DNA of 64,000 nt from V1-33 sp039795165 (GTDB lineage Bacteria > Verrucomicrobiota > Verrucomicrobiia > Verrucomicrobiales > V1-33): contig JBDKER010000025.1 in NCBI GenBank assembly GCA_039795165.1, forward strand, positions 1 to 64,000, in the 5' to 3' direction. Below are positions 1 through 8,526 of the stretch, piece by piece. A model generated the notes under the pieces. It was not told the origin of the DNA. It worked only from the letters and a program-made list of their open reading frames with translations, and did not search any database. The number at the start of each line of letters is the position of its first letter. Positions within the stretch are counted from its first letter, which is position 1. The position numbers and the translations under genes are program-made.

Positions 1-696
1 TTTGCGGTGGGGCACACGGCGATTCCGGCGCTGGGGATGGGGGAGCTGAGCCGTCAGCTGAGTGATGCACTGCCGCGGGGGGTGATCCGCTGTGGGGAAC
101 GCGTGGCACTTCTGGAAGACGGTGGGGTGGTGCTTGCGGATGGGCGGAGGGTGAAGGCTCGTGCGGTGGTGGTGGCGGTGGAGGGACCGGAATGCGCGCG
201 GCTGCTGGGAGAAGCCGCTGGAGGATCGCGGGCGACTGGGTCGTTTGCGTTTGCGGCTGCGGAGGCTCCGCTGCGGGAGGCTGCGGTGCTGCTGGAGGGC
301 AGCGGCGGGGGGCCGGTCAATCATGCGGCGGTCATGAGCAATGTCAGTGCCGAACTGGCTCCGCATGGGCAGGCGCTGGTGGTGGCGGCGACTCTGCCGG
401 GGGTGGATGGCTGGGATGATGCCGGGGCGGTGCGGGCGCAGCTGCGGGGCTGGTTTGGCAGCGGGGTGGATAGCTGGCGGCTGCTGTCGGCGCAGATCAT
501 CCGGCATGCGCTGCCTGAGGAAGCCGCGCGGCATCCGCGGTTTGCGGGGAGTCCGGCGCGGCGGCGTGCGGGGTTGTATGTGTGCGGCGACCACACGGCG
601 ACGCCGTCGATCAATGGGGCCCTGCTATCCGGGCGGCAGGCCGCGGAGGAACTGCTGCGCGACCACCATTCCGCTGGAAGCATTGCGCCGGAATGA
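1..696 (+). CDS. FAD-dependent amine oxidase-like oxidoreductase, C-terminal part (5' end outside window)
   Basis: The frame is open from the first base, and the first possible start (GTG at 7) lies inside a conserved-looking segment, so the gene very probably begins upstream of the window. The visible 230 residues match the C-terminal half of the flavin-containing amine oxidase / phytoene desaturase superfamily. The segment GMGELSRQLSDALP resembles the usual substrate-domain entry of these enzymes. Near the end, CGDHTATPSINGALLSGRQA is the family's C-terminal FAD-contacting motif. The N-terminal Rossmann dinucleotide-binding motif would be off the window. The substrate cannot be told from this part; protoporphyrinogen-oxidase-like and carotenoid-desaturase-like enzymes are both possible. 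The SDR gene starts 24 bases downstream on the same strand, so the two may be cotranscribed. Confidence 0.8.
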   Translation, partial: FAVGHTAIPALGMGELSRQLSDALPRGVIRCGERVALLEDGGVVLADGRRVKARAVVVAVEGPECARLLGEAAGGSRATGSFAFAAAEAPLREAAVLLEGSGGGPVNHAAVMSNVSAELAPHGQALVVAATLPGVDGWDDAGAVRAQLRGWFGSGVDSWRLLSAQIIRHALPEEAARHPRFAGSPARRRAGLYVCGDHTATPSINGALLSGRQAAEELLRDHHSAGSIAPE

Positions 697-720
697 GGTC
701 GGCGGGCGTATCCGCTGGGC

Positions 721-1566
721 ATGTCATCCGATTCCATTTCCAGGGTTTGGTTCATCACAGGGGCGTCGTCCGGTTTCGGGAGGGCGCTTGCAAGGAAAGT
801 GCTCGCGGCCGGGCATCAGGCGGCTCTAACGTCGCGTCGCCCTGATGATCTTGATGAACTGTGTGCAGAGTATCCGATGCAGGCGCGCAGTTTCCGGCTT
901 GATCTGTGCGATGCGGAATCGATCTGTGCAGCGGTGGACGGGGCGGAGCGGGCCTTTGGTGGCATTGATGTACTTGTGAACAATGGTGGGCGCGGTCTGA
1001 TTGGTGCGCTTGAGGAAGTGAGCGACGGGCAGATTGAGGAAAACATTGCCGTGAATTTCACCGGGCCGCTTCGTGTGGTGCGGGCCGTCCTGCCGGGATT
1101 CCGGGCGCGCGGCAGTGGAAGGATCATTCAGATGGGAGCGGCAGCGGCCATTGCCAACTATCCTGGGTTTTCTGTCTATGGAGGAGCCAAGGCCGGCATG
1201 GAATTGGCGTGCGAAGCGCTCGCTGCCGAAGTCGCGCCGCTGGGCGTCCGTGTCACGGTGGTCATTCCCGGGCCTTTCCGGACAGATTTCGTGCGGCGGT
1301 CGGTGGACCGGGCTGCTGGGACCATGGAAGCGTATGCGGGTACGTCCGGGAAGTTTGCATCGCTTATTACTGGCATGGATGGCAAGCAGCCGGGAGATCC
1401 CGACCGGGCCGCTGATGTCATTCTGCAGGTCAGTGAAGCCGAAAAGCCGCCGTTCCGGCTCGTCCTTGGAACCTATGCCACCAACAAGGCGAAGCGGCAG
1501 GTTGAGCAGCGCCGCGCCGAACTGGAGCAATGGGAAGCCGTCGGCAAGCCTACCGAGTTCCGCTGA
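721..1566 (+). CDS. Short-chain dehydrogenase/reductase (SDR) with Ala replacing the catalytic Ser
   Basis: A 281-residue classical SDR with a Rossmann fold. The cofactor glycine motif TGASSGFG is at residues 13-20, the NNGG structural motif at 87-90 and the active-site pair Y153-x-x-x-K157 in YGGAK. The catalytic Ser normally lies 13 residues before the Tyr. Here that position (140) is Ala, inside MGAAAAIANYPGF. Related oxidoreductases usually have SS at this place, so the protein may be a weak or altered reductase or a ligand-binding relative. The ATG at 721 follows the preceding gene by 24 bases. There is no clear Shine-Dalgarno, as for most genes here. The 281-residue length is normal for SDRs with an extended C-terminus. 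Substrate unknown. Confidence 0.9.
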   Translation: MSSDSISRVWFITGASSGFGRALARKVLAAGHQAALTSRRPDDLDELCAEYPMQARSFRLDLCDAESICAAVDGAERAFGGIDVLVNNGGRGLIGALEEVSDGQIEENIAVNFTGPLRVVRAVLPGFRARGSGRIIQMGAAAAIANYPGFSVYGGAKAGMELACEALAAEVAPLGVRVTVVIPGPFRTDFVRRSVDRAAGTMEAYAGTSGKFASLITGMDGKQPGDPDRAADVILQVSEAEKPPFRLVLGTYATNKAKRQVEQRRAELEQWEAVGKPTEFR

Positions 1567-1597
1567 GGGGCGGAGGCCGTGGGCGGCGAGGCGTGGG

Positions 1598-2686
1598 TCA
1601 GGCGACCGGGAAGCCTGCCTGGTTCCATTCCGGTTCGCGGCATTCCCGGGCGAGGGCGTTGAACTCTGTGATTTCGGCAGCCGAGAAGAGGAGGCCTCCG
1701 GCTGCGTCCGAGGCGGCGGCGGCGCGGGCTTCTGGTTGGCCGGGCAGGGTGCAGCCTTCGTTGCCGTGGCCGAAGACATCGGCGAGGACAGCCTTGAGGT
1801 TTTCCTGCTGCGATCGTCCGCGGGCAAAGAGTCCGCTGCCGAGTGCATCGGGATGAATCACTGAGAAATAGAAGCAGCAGGTCCGTTTTTCTCCGTCGGG
1901 AATGGGTCGGCTGCGCAGGGTGGGGAGCGATCCTCCGATGAGGGCGGCGACCATTTCATTGATCAGAGAAAGGCCGTATCCCTTGTGGGCTCCGAAGGGC
2001 ACGAGGGCTGCGACTTCGGCGGGATCCGTGGTGGGTTGGCCACTGGCATCGACGGCGGCGTCAGGTGGCAGGGGTTTGCCCTCGCGCTTGAGTTGCTGCA
2101 CGCGGCCCATGGCAATGGTGCTGGTGGCCCAGTCGATGACGACCGGGAAGCCGACCGCGTGCTGCGTGGGGAAGCCCCAGCTGTGCGGATTGGTCCCGAG
2201 CGTGGGGAAGCGTCCGCCGAAGGGAACGACTTCGGCAAGGGCGGCGGTGCAGTTCGTGTAGGCGAGGTAGCCGCGCTGAGCGGCTTCCATGACATAGCCA
2301 CCGCCCCACAGGTAATGGAAGGCATTGTCGACGCTGACCTGACCGATGCCGTACTGGTCGGCGAGCCGGATGGCTTCTTCCATGGCTGCGAAGGCTGTGC
2401 TTTGTCCGAGCTTGCGGTTGGCATTCCAGATGGCGGAAGCGGCGAAGCGGCTGGGGAGGACTTCGATTTCTGCGCTCGGGACGCAGCCCCCGGCACGGCT
2501 TCCGAAGTGTTCATCGAGGTGCAGCGCCTTGATGCCGTTGTGGGTCCGGATGCCGTGGCGCGAGGCGAGGTCGCAGAAGCGCGCGGCGTCTTCGCTTTCC
2601 GCCTCGCTGTAGCCACGGTGCCGGTAGGCAGCCTTAATGAGCGAGTGATGCTGGGCGGTGGGGACAACGAACCATGGGCTGGACAT
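1598..2686 (-). CDS. Malate/L-lactate/ureidoglycolate dehydrogenase family (Ldh_2) NAD(P)-dependent oxidoreductase
   Basis: A 362-residue protein of the type-2 malate/L-lactate dehydrogenase family, which is unrelated to Rossmann-fold LDH. Visible family features are the ASRHGIRTHNGIKAL segment near residues 42-56 (usually DxxGxxSHG), a central GGRFPTLGTNPHSWGFPT stretch and the C-terminal PFGAHKGYGLSLINEMVAAL motif. Family members reduce or oxidise 2-oxo/2-hydroxy acids such as malate, 2,3-diketogulonate, ureidoglycolate or piperideine-2-carboxylate. The exact substrate cannot be assigned here. The protein has no signal peptide and should be cytoplasmic. It lies 74 bases downstream of the exported dikinase-like gene on the same strand, with no obvious functional link. 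Confidence 0.88.
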   Translation of the reverse strand: MSSPWFVVPTAQHHSLIKAAYRHRGYSEAESEDAARFCDLASRHGIRTHNGIKALHLDEHFGSRAGGCVPSAEIEVLPSRFAASAIWNANRKLGQSTAFAAMEEAIRLADQYGIGQVSVDNAFHYLWGGGYVMEAAQRGYLAYTNCTAALAEVVPFGGRFPTLGTNPHSWGFPTQHAVGFPVVIDWATSTIAMGRVQQLKREGKPLPPDAAVDASGQPTTDPAEVAALVPFGAHKGYGLSLINEMVAALIGGSLPTLRSRPIPDGEKRTCCFYFSVIHPDALGSGLFARGRSQQENLKAVLADVFGHGNEGCTLPGQPEARAAAASDAAGGLLFSAAEITEFNALARECREPEWNQAGFPVA

Positions 2687-2760
2687 CCAGCCGTCATAGG
2701 AGGTTCGGGGCTCCGAATCAAGGCGGGACGTCGAGCTGGAGAGGGGGAATCTTCCCGGGC

Positions 2761-5028
2761 TCAGTCAATCCATGGACGTGCCTGTTTGATGGCTAGCCGG
2801 CCCTGGGCGTCGATCTTCCATTCGAGTTCCATCGCAAAGTCCGGCGGGTAGCCGTAGAGTGGTTGGAAGCGGCTGTGGATCTTTGCCATCTGGTCGGCCA
2901 GCAGTTCGGCCTGTGCGCTGGTGAGGACCTTCTGACCTTCCGGGAGGAGAGAAGAGAAAGTGACGTACTGGATGGTGTAGCGTGTGTTGCCGAGGAGCTG
3001 GGCGATGAGAAATTCCTCCGGGACTGCGCCATTTTCCGGATTGGTGACGAGGTTTTCGCCGACTTGGGCATTGATGTAGTAGCCGGTCCATGCGGGGTCG
3101 ATGAGATTCTTCGTGACGCCCACGCCATTGGATTGTTCGTCATCGAAGTTCGGGTGCACGAGTACGCCCATGGCGGTGAGCAGGTGGTCGACCCGGTAGA
3201 ATTCGCGTTCGTCGAAGGCGCGGTCTTCCCAGACACTGGCGTAGACTTGTTTGATGGTTTTCGACAGGTGACCTTCGTGTGGGTGGTGGGTGAAGGAATC
3301 GTAGAGTCCGGCTCCGCTGTATCCGGTGAGGTCTTCGTTGTTTGTGCTGGAGCGGCAGCGGATGGAAATGCCGGTGGGAAAGGAATTCTGAAGGGTGGTG
3401 AGTGCTGCGGCCATCCATTCGGGAACGGCGGCATCCTTGACCATGCGCCGCAGAGCCGTGAGATTTTCCGATCGGTAGGCGGCATCCTGCTGGAAGGAGG
3501 GATTCGCGATCATGGCTGCGGCGATGTCATAGAGACCGTTTGCCTTCATGAATTCGTCATAGAAGTAGAACGGGATGGCATGGCCGTCGGGGACGTAGAC
3601 ATTCGGCGACCATGCGATGCGGCGCAGTTCCGCCACATTGGCGGCCTTTGCTCCGAAGGCGCGGGAGCCTCCGAAGTTGATGCCCGAGAGTGGCTTGATG
3701 GTGGTCACCGAGAGGTCGCGGAGCGGGTACTGTGGAAGCGGCGGGCGGATGGCATCGAGGTGGGACTCGACTTCGCCGGCGGTGGCTTCGCGCAGCAGGA
3801 ATCCGGTCGATGTGGTTTCGTAGCGCACGTACTTTCCGAGGAGGGGAGCGATGGTGGGATTCGTTTCCGCGTCGCGGATGAAGGCATTGGGTGTGTTGTT
3901 CTGTTTTGCCTTGAGGTTGATGTGGGAGAGGGGCGTCTGGGGAACGGCGGTGATGATGCCTGCGAGGTGGGTGATATCGTTGGGGATGCTCCGGAAGATG
4001 ACGACATCGCGGGCCGACAGAGATGACGAGCCATCGAAGACCATGAGTCGGCCGAAGCCGACGCCTGGATTGAGGAGCGAGTAGCTGGCCTGTCCGAAGA
4101 GGTCTTCCGTCCGGACCGTGTGGAGAGCATGGGTTTCCGAGGCTGCGAAGAGATTCTTCTCGCTGCGGTAGAGTGTGCGCTGGGTTTCGCTGGCGGCGTG
4201 GTAGGCGATGCGTTCGCCGGTGCCTGCAGCGGCGCGCGTCACGAGGTCGTACGCCTTCTGGACGAAGCTGTGGCTGACGGCGTCGGATGGCCAGAATTCC
4301 ATGGTGATGACGCCGGGCGGGCCACCGTCGGGGGGTTGCCAGCTGCGGTGCCGCACGAGGCTTCCTGCAAGATTCTTCCGCGTGGCATTGGAGAAATACG
4401 TTTCGCCATTGAACTGCGAAAGGGAGCCTGAGTAGCCGAGGACATCGCGGGCGAAGTAGTAATGGTACTGATGCTTCGAGGCGTTCAGGAAATAGAGCTG
4501 CGGAAGATTGGTATGGGCATTGAGGATGAGGAATTTCACTTCCTGAACTGCTTGTGCTCCCGGGAAGTTGTCGAAGTGGGCCAGTTGTTCGTAGGCATTC
4601 AGGCTGGGAAGTTCCGAGGCCCCGTCGGCGGCGGCGACCCAGCGGCCGGCGTGGAAGGGGCTGGTGGGGCGGGCGGCCGACCATTCTGCGAGATCGCTGA
4701 GGCCATCGCCATCCGTGTCGAGCGGGCTGCTCAGCGGCACGCGCCGGACATCGAAGAACGCCCGCTGCCGGGCTGGAATGCTGTCGGTCAGTGTCAGTGG
4801 GCCGGCTGTGCCCATGGCCATGCCCGTGACGAGCCATGGTCCCTGGAGGGTCTGGGAACGCCTGAGCTGGTAGTAGAATCCGCTTTCGGCCGGCAAGGTC
4901 ACCTGCGGTCGGTGGGCGGCATTGAGTCTGGTTTCCTGCAGTGCGGGAGCCGTTCCGCTTTGTGCTTCCGCGGCCCTTGCGATTGCCAGCGAAACCGCTA
5001 CCGCCGTGCATGCCGATCGGATCTTCAT
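2761..5028 (-). CDS. Exported PEP-synthase/glucan-dikinase-like protein (phosphohistidine domain followed by PPDK-type ATP-binding domain)
   Basis: A 755-residue protein with an N-terminal signal peptide (hydrophobic stretch about residues 8-20, AEA-type cleavage near 22). Residues 51-97 match a short module also seen in two other exported proteins of this window. An acidic DTDGDGLSDLAEW motif at 104-116 resembles a thrombospondin-3/EF-hand calcium loop. Residues 335-415 look like the swivelling phosphohistidine domain, with H369 in TPLSHINLKAKQNNTPNAF. Residues 445-755 are a PPDK_N-type nucleotide-binding domain: GAKAANVAEL (K461), RCRSSTNNEDLTGYSGAGLY (557-576) and the closing IKQARPW. Phosphohistidine before ATP domain is the order in plant glucan water dikinases, not in PpsA or PPDK. 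An ATP-dependent dikinase with an export signal is odd, because ATP is scarce outside the cytoplasm. Substrate unknown. Confidence 0.8.
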   Translation of the reverse strand: MKIRSACTAVAVSLAIARAAEAQSGTAPALQETRLNAAHRPQVTLPAESGFYYQLRRSQTLQGPWLVTGMAMGTAGPLTLTDSIPARQRAFFDVRRVPLSSPLDTDGDGLSDLAEWSAARPTSPFHAGRWVAAADGASELPSLNAYEQLAHFDNFPGAQAVQEVKFLILNAHTNLPQLYFLNASKHQYHYYFARDVLGYSGSLSQFNGETYFSNATRKNLAGSLVRHRSWQPPDGGPPGVITMEFWPSDAVSHSFVQKAYDLVTRAAAGTGERIAYHAASETQRTLYRSEKNLFAASETHALHTVRTEDLFGQASYSLLNPGVGFGRLMVFDGSSSLSARDVVIFRSIPNDITHLAGIITAVPQTPLSHINLKAKQNNTPNAFIRDAETNPTIAPLLGKYVRYETTSTGFLLREATAGEVESHLDAIRPPLPQYPLRDLSVTTIKPLSGINFGGSRAFGAKAANVAELRRIAWSPNVYVPDGHAIPFYFYDEFMKANGLYDIAAAMIANPSFQQDAAYRSENLTALRRMVKDAAVPEWMAAALTTLQNSFPTGISIRCRSSTNNEDLTGYSGAGLYDSFTHHPHEGHLSKTIKQVYASVWEDRAFDEREFYRVDHLLTAMGVLVHPNFDDEQSNGVGVTKNLIDPAWTGYYINAQVGENLVTNPENGAVPEEFLIAQLLGNTRYTIQYVTFSSLLPEGQKVLTSAQAELLADQMAKIHSRFQPLYGYPPDFAMELEWKIDAQGRLAIKQARPWID

Positions 5029-5184
5029 GTGGTCATTCTACGCGACCACGGAGGCCGGCGTCAAGTTTTGAACGGGCCGCCTCCTTGAACGGGGCTGGCG
5101 GTTCCGGGATGGGATGGTGGCCATGGCTGGGCGGGAGGATTCCCGCTGGCGGGAGGGAGTCGGTTGGCGTACTGGCGCTGGGTC

Positions 5185-5544
5185 ATGAGTGTATTTCCGG
5201 TCGTCAAGATTCTGCTGAGTGCGGGGGTGATTTTTGCGGTGACGGAGCTGGTGAAGCGCAGTGACCGGCTGGGGGCATTGGTGGCGAGCCTGCCGTTTGT
5301 ATCGATCATTGGGATGATCTGGATTTTCCATGAGGCGGCACCGGGTGAGGGGGACCGGAAGGTGGCGGATCATGCCTGGTATACCTTCTGGTATGTTCTG
5401 CCGACGCTGCCGATGTTCCTTGTCTTTCCGGTACTGGTGCGCTGGTGGGGCTTCTACGGGGCACTGGTGGCCGGGGCCTTGCTCACCGTGGTGCTTTTTG
5501 CGCTGCTGCGCTGGGCCGGGGCGCACTGGGGACTGCGGCTCTGA
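5185..5544 (+). CDS. DUF3147-like small integral membrane protein
   Basis: A 119-residue hydrophobic protein with about four transmembrane helices (roughly residues 3-22, 33-50, 66-84 and 91-110). It resembles the DUF3147 family: an N-terminal KILLSAGVIFAVTELVKRSD segment and short loops with charged residues. The function of the family is not known. ATG at 5185 gives the family-like N-terminus. An upstream in-frame TTG at 5164 is preceded by GGGAGGGAG at 5152-5159 and would add seven residues, so the start is uncertain. The gene is divergent from the exported dikinase-like gene across a 156-base spacer and converges with the small zinc-ribbon gene. Confidence 0.7.
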   Translation: MSVFPVVKILLSAGVIFAVTELVKRSDRLGALVASLPFVSIIGMIWIFHEAAPGEGDRKVADHAWYTFWYVLPTLPMFLVFPVLVRWWGFYGALVAGALLTVVLFALLRWAGAHWGLRL

Positions 5545-5607
5545 GGATTCCGCAGTTATCTGCTACTGAGGGCGCGACACAGCGGACGGCTGGCCTGCGG
5601 GTTACGG

Positions 5608-5913
5608 TCAGAGGAAGGAACCGGCGAGGAGCAGGGCTACGAGCGTGATTCCGACGAGCCACCATTTCCAGCTGAGGTGGGCTGGTTTGATCTGGGAAGC
5701 GGCTCCGAATTCGCGGCTGACAAATTCCTCGTAGCGGAAGTCGGAATTCTTGTCCGGGAGGTCGATGCCGTCGAGGTAATCATCCTCGAGCCATGCTTCC
5801 GGGATACCGGGGCCGCAGGCTTTGCAGCCGGAGGAACCGACGCGCACCTCGCCGCCACACGACGGACAGGCGTACCAGTCGGCACCTTTGAACTGCTGGA
5901 TGTTCTTACTCAT
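5608..5913 (-). CDS. Small zinc-ribbon protein with C-terminal membrane anchor
   Basis: A 101-residue protein. CPSCGG at about residues 16-21 and CKACG at 30-34 form a four-cysteine zinc-ribbon knuckle. The middle is acidic and Asp-rich. One C-terminal transmembrane helix (about 84-100) follows a basic/aromatic WKWW segment, so the ribbon is predicted to face the cytoplasm as a tail-anchored protein. I chose ATG at 5913 over an upstream TTG at 5931 because MSKN is followed directly by the conserved-looking ribbon. The gene lies 67 bases downstream of hisF on the same strand. Similar tiny zinc-ribbon membrane proteins are common and mostly unstudied; no function is proposed. Confidence 0.65.
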   Translation of the reverse strand: MSKNIQQFKGADWYACPSCGGEVRVGSSGCKACGPGIPEAWLEDDYLDGIDLPDKNSDFRYEEFVSREFGAASQIKPAHLSWKWWLVGITLVALLLAGSFL

Positions 5914-5980
5914 GAGTGAATGTCTAGCCAAGGAGCGGGAGTTCGTCCAGTGGATAGAATCCTATAATTTCCATGAATGA

Positions 5981-6739
5981 TTATAAACGAACGGGAATAC
6001 CGTGGGTCTTCAGGTATTCCTTGACGCTGGCGACGGTGTGTTCGCCGAAGTGGAAGATGCTGGCGGCGAGGACGGCGTCGGCGTGGCCGTCGGAGAGGAC
6101 GGAGACCATGTGGTCGAGGTTGCCGGCTCCGCCGCTGGCGATGACGGGGATGGGGACGGCGTCGCTGACGGCGCGGGTGAGGGCGATGTCGTAGCCGGCC
6201 TTGGTGCCGTCGGCGTCCATGCTGGTGAGGAGGATTTCGCCGGCTCCGCGGCTGGCGACTTCGCGGGCCCATGCGACGGCGTCGAGTTCCGTGGGTTTAC
6301 GACCGCCGTGGGTGAAGACGCGCCATGTTCCGTCTTGATTGCTGCGGGCGTCGATGGCGACGACGATGCATTGGGAACCGAAGGTTTCGGCTCCGGCGTT
6401 GATGAGGGCTGGGTTGAGGATGGCGGCGGTGTTGATGCTGACCTTGTCGGCTCCGGCGCGGAGCATGGTTTTCATGTCATCGACCGTGCGGATGCCGCCG
6501 CCGACGGTGAGGGGCATGAAGCATTGGGCGGCGGTGCGTTCCACGACATCGATGATGGTGCTGCGGCCATCGGAGGAGGCGGTGATGTCGAGGAAGACGA
6601 GTTCATCGGCGCCCTGGCGGTTGTAGGCGACCGCGGATTCGACGGGATCGCCGGCGTCGCGGAGCGAGAGGAACTTCGTGCCTTTGACGACGCGGCCTTG
6701 GTCGACGTCGAGGCAGGGGATGATGCGGCGGGTGAGCAT
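5981..6739 (-). CDS. hisF: Imidazole glycerol phosphate synthase cyclase subunit HisF
   Basis: A 252-residue (beta/alpha)8-barrel enzyme. With the glutaminase subunit HisH it converts PRFAR and ammonia to imidazole glycerol phosphate and AICAR in histidine biosynthesis. The opening MLTRRIIPCLDVDQGRVVKG carries the catalytic general acid/base D11. The second catalytic aspartate is D130 in VVAIDARS. Phosphate-binding loops appear as TVGGGIR near 78-84 and ASGGAG in the C-terminal half. Length is exactly typical. No hisH, hisA or other his gene is adjacent, so the his pathway is dispersed here. hisS at 58848 is unrelated to biosynthesis. The gene lies 72 bases downstream of the oligopeptide-binding protein gene. 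Confidence 0.96.
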   Translation of the reverse strand: MLTRRIIPCLDVDQGRVVKGTKFLSLRDAGDPVESAVAYNRQGADELVFLDITASSDGRSTIIDVVERTAAQCFMPLTVGGGIRTVDDMKTMLRAGADKVSINTAAILNPALINAGAETFGSQCIVVAIDARSNQDGTWRVFTHGGRKPTELDAVAWAREVASRGAGEILLTSMDADGTKAGYDIALTRAVSDAVPIPVIASGGAGNLDHMVSVLSDGHADAVLAASIFHFGEHTVASVKEYLKTHGIPVRL

Positions 6740-6811
6740 GGGCGGGGCGGCATGCTGGCCGTGGAAGGCGGGAGGGGAAGCGGAAAGTTGCTGGGTGCTC
6801 CGGTGGGTACT

Positions 6812-8467
6812 TCAGTTCCGGAGGATTTCGCTGTCCATGCTGCTGGCTGGCGGTGGGGAGCGGAGGTCGAAGTATTTCCACATGCGGTCGTCGAGGAGGC
6901 GTTTCTGCCAGCCGACCACGGCTGGGTGGATCATGCGGGTACGGGTGTAGTAGTAGTAGGGGAGCACGGGGGCTTCCGAGAGGAGGAGTTCTTCGGCTTT
7001 GCGGAGGGTGGCGAGGCGTTCCGAGGCGTCGGTGCATTGGCCGGCTGCGTCGAGGAGCTGATCGAAGGCTGGGTTGCTCCAGCCGGTGCGGTTGTTGCCG
7101 CCGTCGGTGATCCACATGTCGATGAAGGTGGCGGGGTCGTAGTAATCGGCGTTCCAACCGGCGTCCGAGATATCGTAATCCATGTGCTGCTGGGAGGAGA
7201 GGTAGGAATTGTAATCCTCCATGCGGATGGGGATGCGGATGCCGAGGTGTTTCTGCCACATGGCCTGCATGGCTTCGGCGACCTGGATGGCGCGTTCCGA
7301 GTCGGCGATGTGGAGTTTGACGTGGGTGGGCCAGCCATTTCCGCCTGGGAAGCCGGCTTCGGCGAGGAGGCGCTGGGCTTCGGCGACATTGAAGGAGAAG
7401 CCTTTGACTTCGTCGTAGCCGTCCATGGGGGGGACGACGCCGTGGGCGGGGCGCTGGTTTTCGCGGAGGACGTTATCGACGAGGGACTGTCGGTCGATGG
7501 CGAGGCCGAGGGCGCGGCGGACGCGGACATCGTCGAAGGGTTTCCGTTTCACATTGATGCGGTAGAAGCGGACGGCGAGGTTGGCGTCATTGACGGTGAT
7601 GTCGCGGTGGTTGCGGAGGTAGGCGGGGGCTTTGTCGAGGGGGACGTTGTAGGTGATGTGGAGCTGGCCGCGGCGGAAGAGGCGGTCCTCGGTTTGTTCC
7701 GAGGTGATGGGGTAGAAGCGGATGCCGGCGAGCTGGACGGTGGCGGCGTCCCAGTAGTGGGGATTTTTTTCGACTTCGAGGTATCTGCGGAAGAGGTACT
7801 TCTTCATGCGGAAGGGGCCGCTGGTGACCATTTTGTCGTCATCGGTCCATGGGTTGAGGGCGCTGAGGGGGTCGCCGTATTTCTCGAGGCAGTGGCGGGC
7901 GAGAGGGCACCAGATTGAGTGGCAGAGGATCTGGAGGAAGTGGGGGGTGGGGCCGGTGAGGGTGAGTTCAAGGGAATGGTCCGAGGGCTTGCGGACGCCG
8001 AGTTGGTCTGGCGGGACCTTGCCTTCGAAGACCTCGCGGCCATTTCTGAGGAGGAAGAGCATGCCTGAGTATTGGGCGGCCAGCTTGGGATTGAGGAGGC
8101 GTTGCCACGACCAGATGAAGTCGTCCGGGGTGATGGGGGCACCGTCCGACCAGCGGGCGTTCTGGCGGAGGTGGAACGTCCAGACGGATTTGTCGGGATT
8201 GGATTCCCAGCGTTCGGCGATGCCGGGGTCGGGGAAGCGTTCATTGTCCTTGCCTTCCACAACGAGGCCTTCGTGGATGGCGAGCATGATGTTGTTTTCG
8301 ACGACGCTGTTGGTGCGGTGGAGGTCGAGCCAGCGTGGGTCGTCCTTGTTATTGACGAGGAGGATTTTCCGTTGTGCGGCACTGGCGGCGTCGAGGGATT
8401 CGCCTGAGCATCCGGAGAAAAGCGAGAGGGCGAGCGCGCAGAGCAGGGCGGCGAGGGAAGGTCGCAT
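6812..8467 (-). CDS. Oligopeptide ABC transporter substrate-binding lipoprotein (SBP_bac_5 / OppA-like)
   Basis: A 551-residue family-5 extracellular solute-binding protein. ATG at 8467 is chosen because it gives a clean lipoprotein signal: hydrophobic LAALLCALALSL, then FSGC with the lipidated Cys at residue 20. The mature part has the family signature WTFHLRQNARWSDGAPITPDD near residues 90-110. It also has the RRALGLAIDRQSLVDNVL and YNSYLSSQQHMDYDI regions of peptide-binding proteins. It should capture oligopeptides outside the inner membrane and deliver them to an ABC permease. No permease or ATPase genes are adjacent, so it is an orphan receptor or works with distant opp genes. It sits between rsmH and hisF on the same strand. 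Confidence 0.92.
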   Translation of the reverse strand: MRPSLAALLCALALSLFSGCSGESLDAASAAQRKILLVNNKDDPRWLDLHRTNSVVENNIMLAIHEGLVVEGKDNERFPDPGIAERWESNPDKSVWTFHLRQNARWSDGAPITPDDFIWSWQRLLNPKLAAQYSGMLFLLRNGREVFEGKVPPDQLGVRKPSDHSLELTLTGPTPHFLQILCHSIWCPLARHCLEKYGDPLSALNPWTDDDKMVTSGPFRMKKYLFRRYLEVEKNPHYWDAATVQLAGIRFYPITSEQTEDRLFRRGQLHITYNVPLDKAPAYLRNHRDITVNDANLAVRFYRINVKRKPFDDVRVRRALGLAIDRQSLVDNVLRENQRPAHGVVPPMDGYDEVKGFSFNVAEAQRLLAEAGFPGGNGWPTHVKLHIADSERAIQVAEAMQAMWQKHLGIRIPIRMEDYNSYLSSQQHMDYDISDAGWNADYYDPATFIDMWITDGGNNRTGWSNPAFDQLLDAAGQCTDASERLATLRKAEELLLSEAPVLPYYYYTRTRMIHPAVVGWQKRLLDDRMWKYFDLRSPPPASSMDSEILRN

Positions 8468-8526
8468 GGATGGGAATATGGGCGGGGAATGCGGGAGGGG
8501 CGAGGGCAAAGCCGGGGCGATGGCCG

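Noticed and set aside
5956..5990. TATAAT elements on both strands in the hisF to zinc-ribbon spacer
   Set aside because: The minus-strand TATAAT (5985-5980) has no -35-like hexamer at 16-18 bases, and the plus-strand copy points at no gene; probably chance in a short A/T-rich patch.
6002..7918. A 638-codon open frame on the plus strand across hisF and the oligopeptide-binding gene
   Set aside because: It is antisense to two genes with strong family motifs; its translation is Gly/Asp/Val/Glu-rich noise typical of GC-rich antisense frames.
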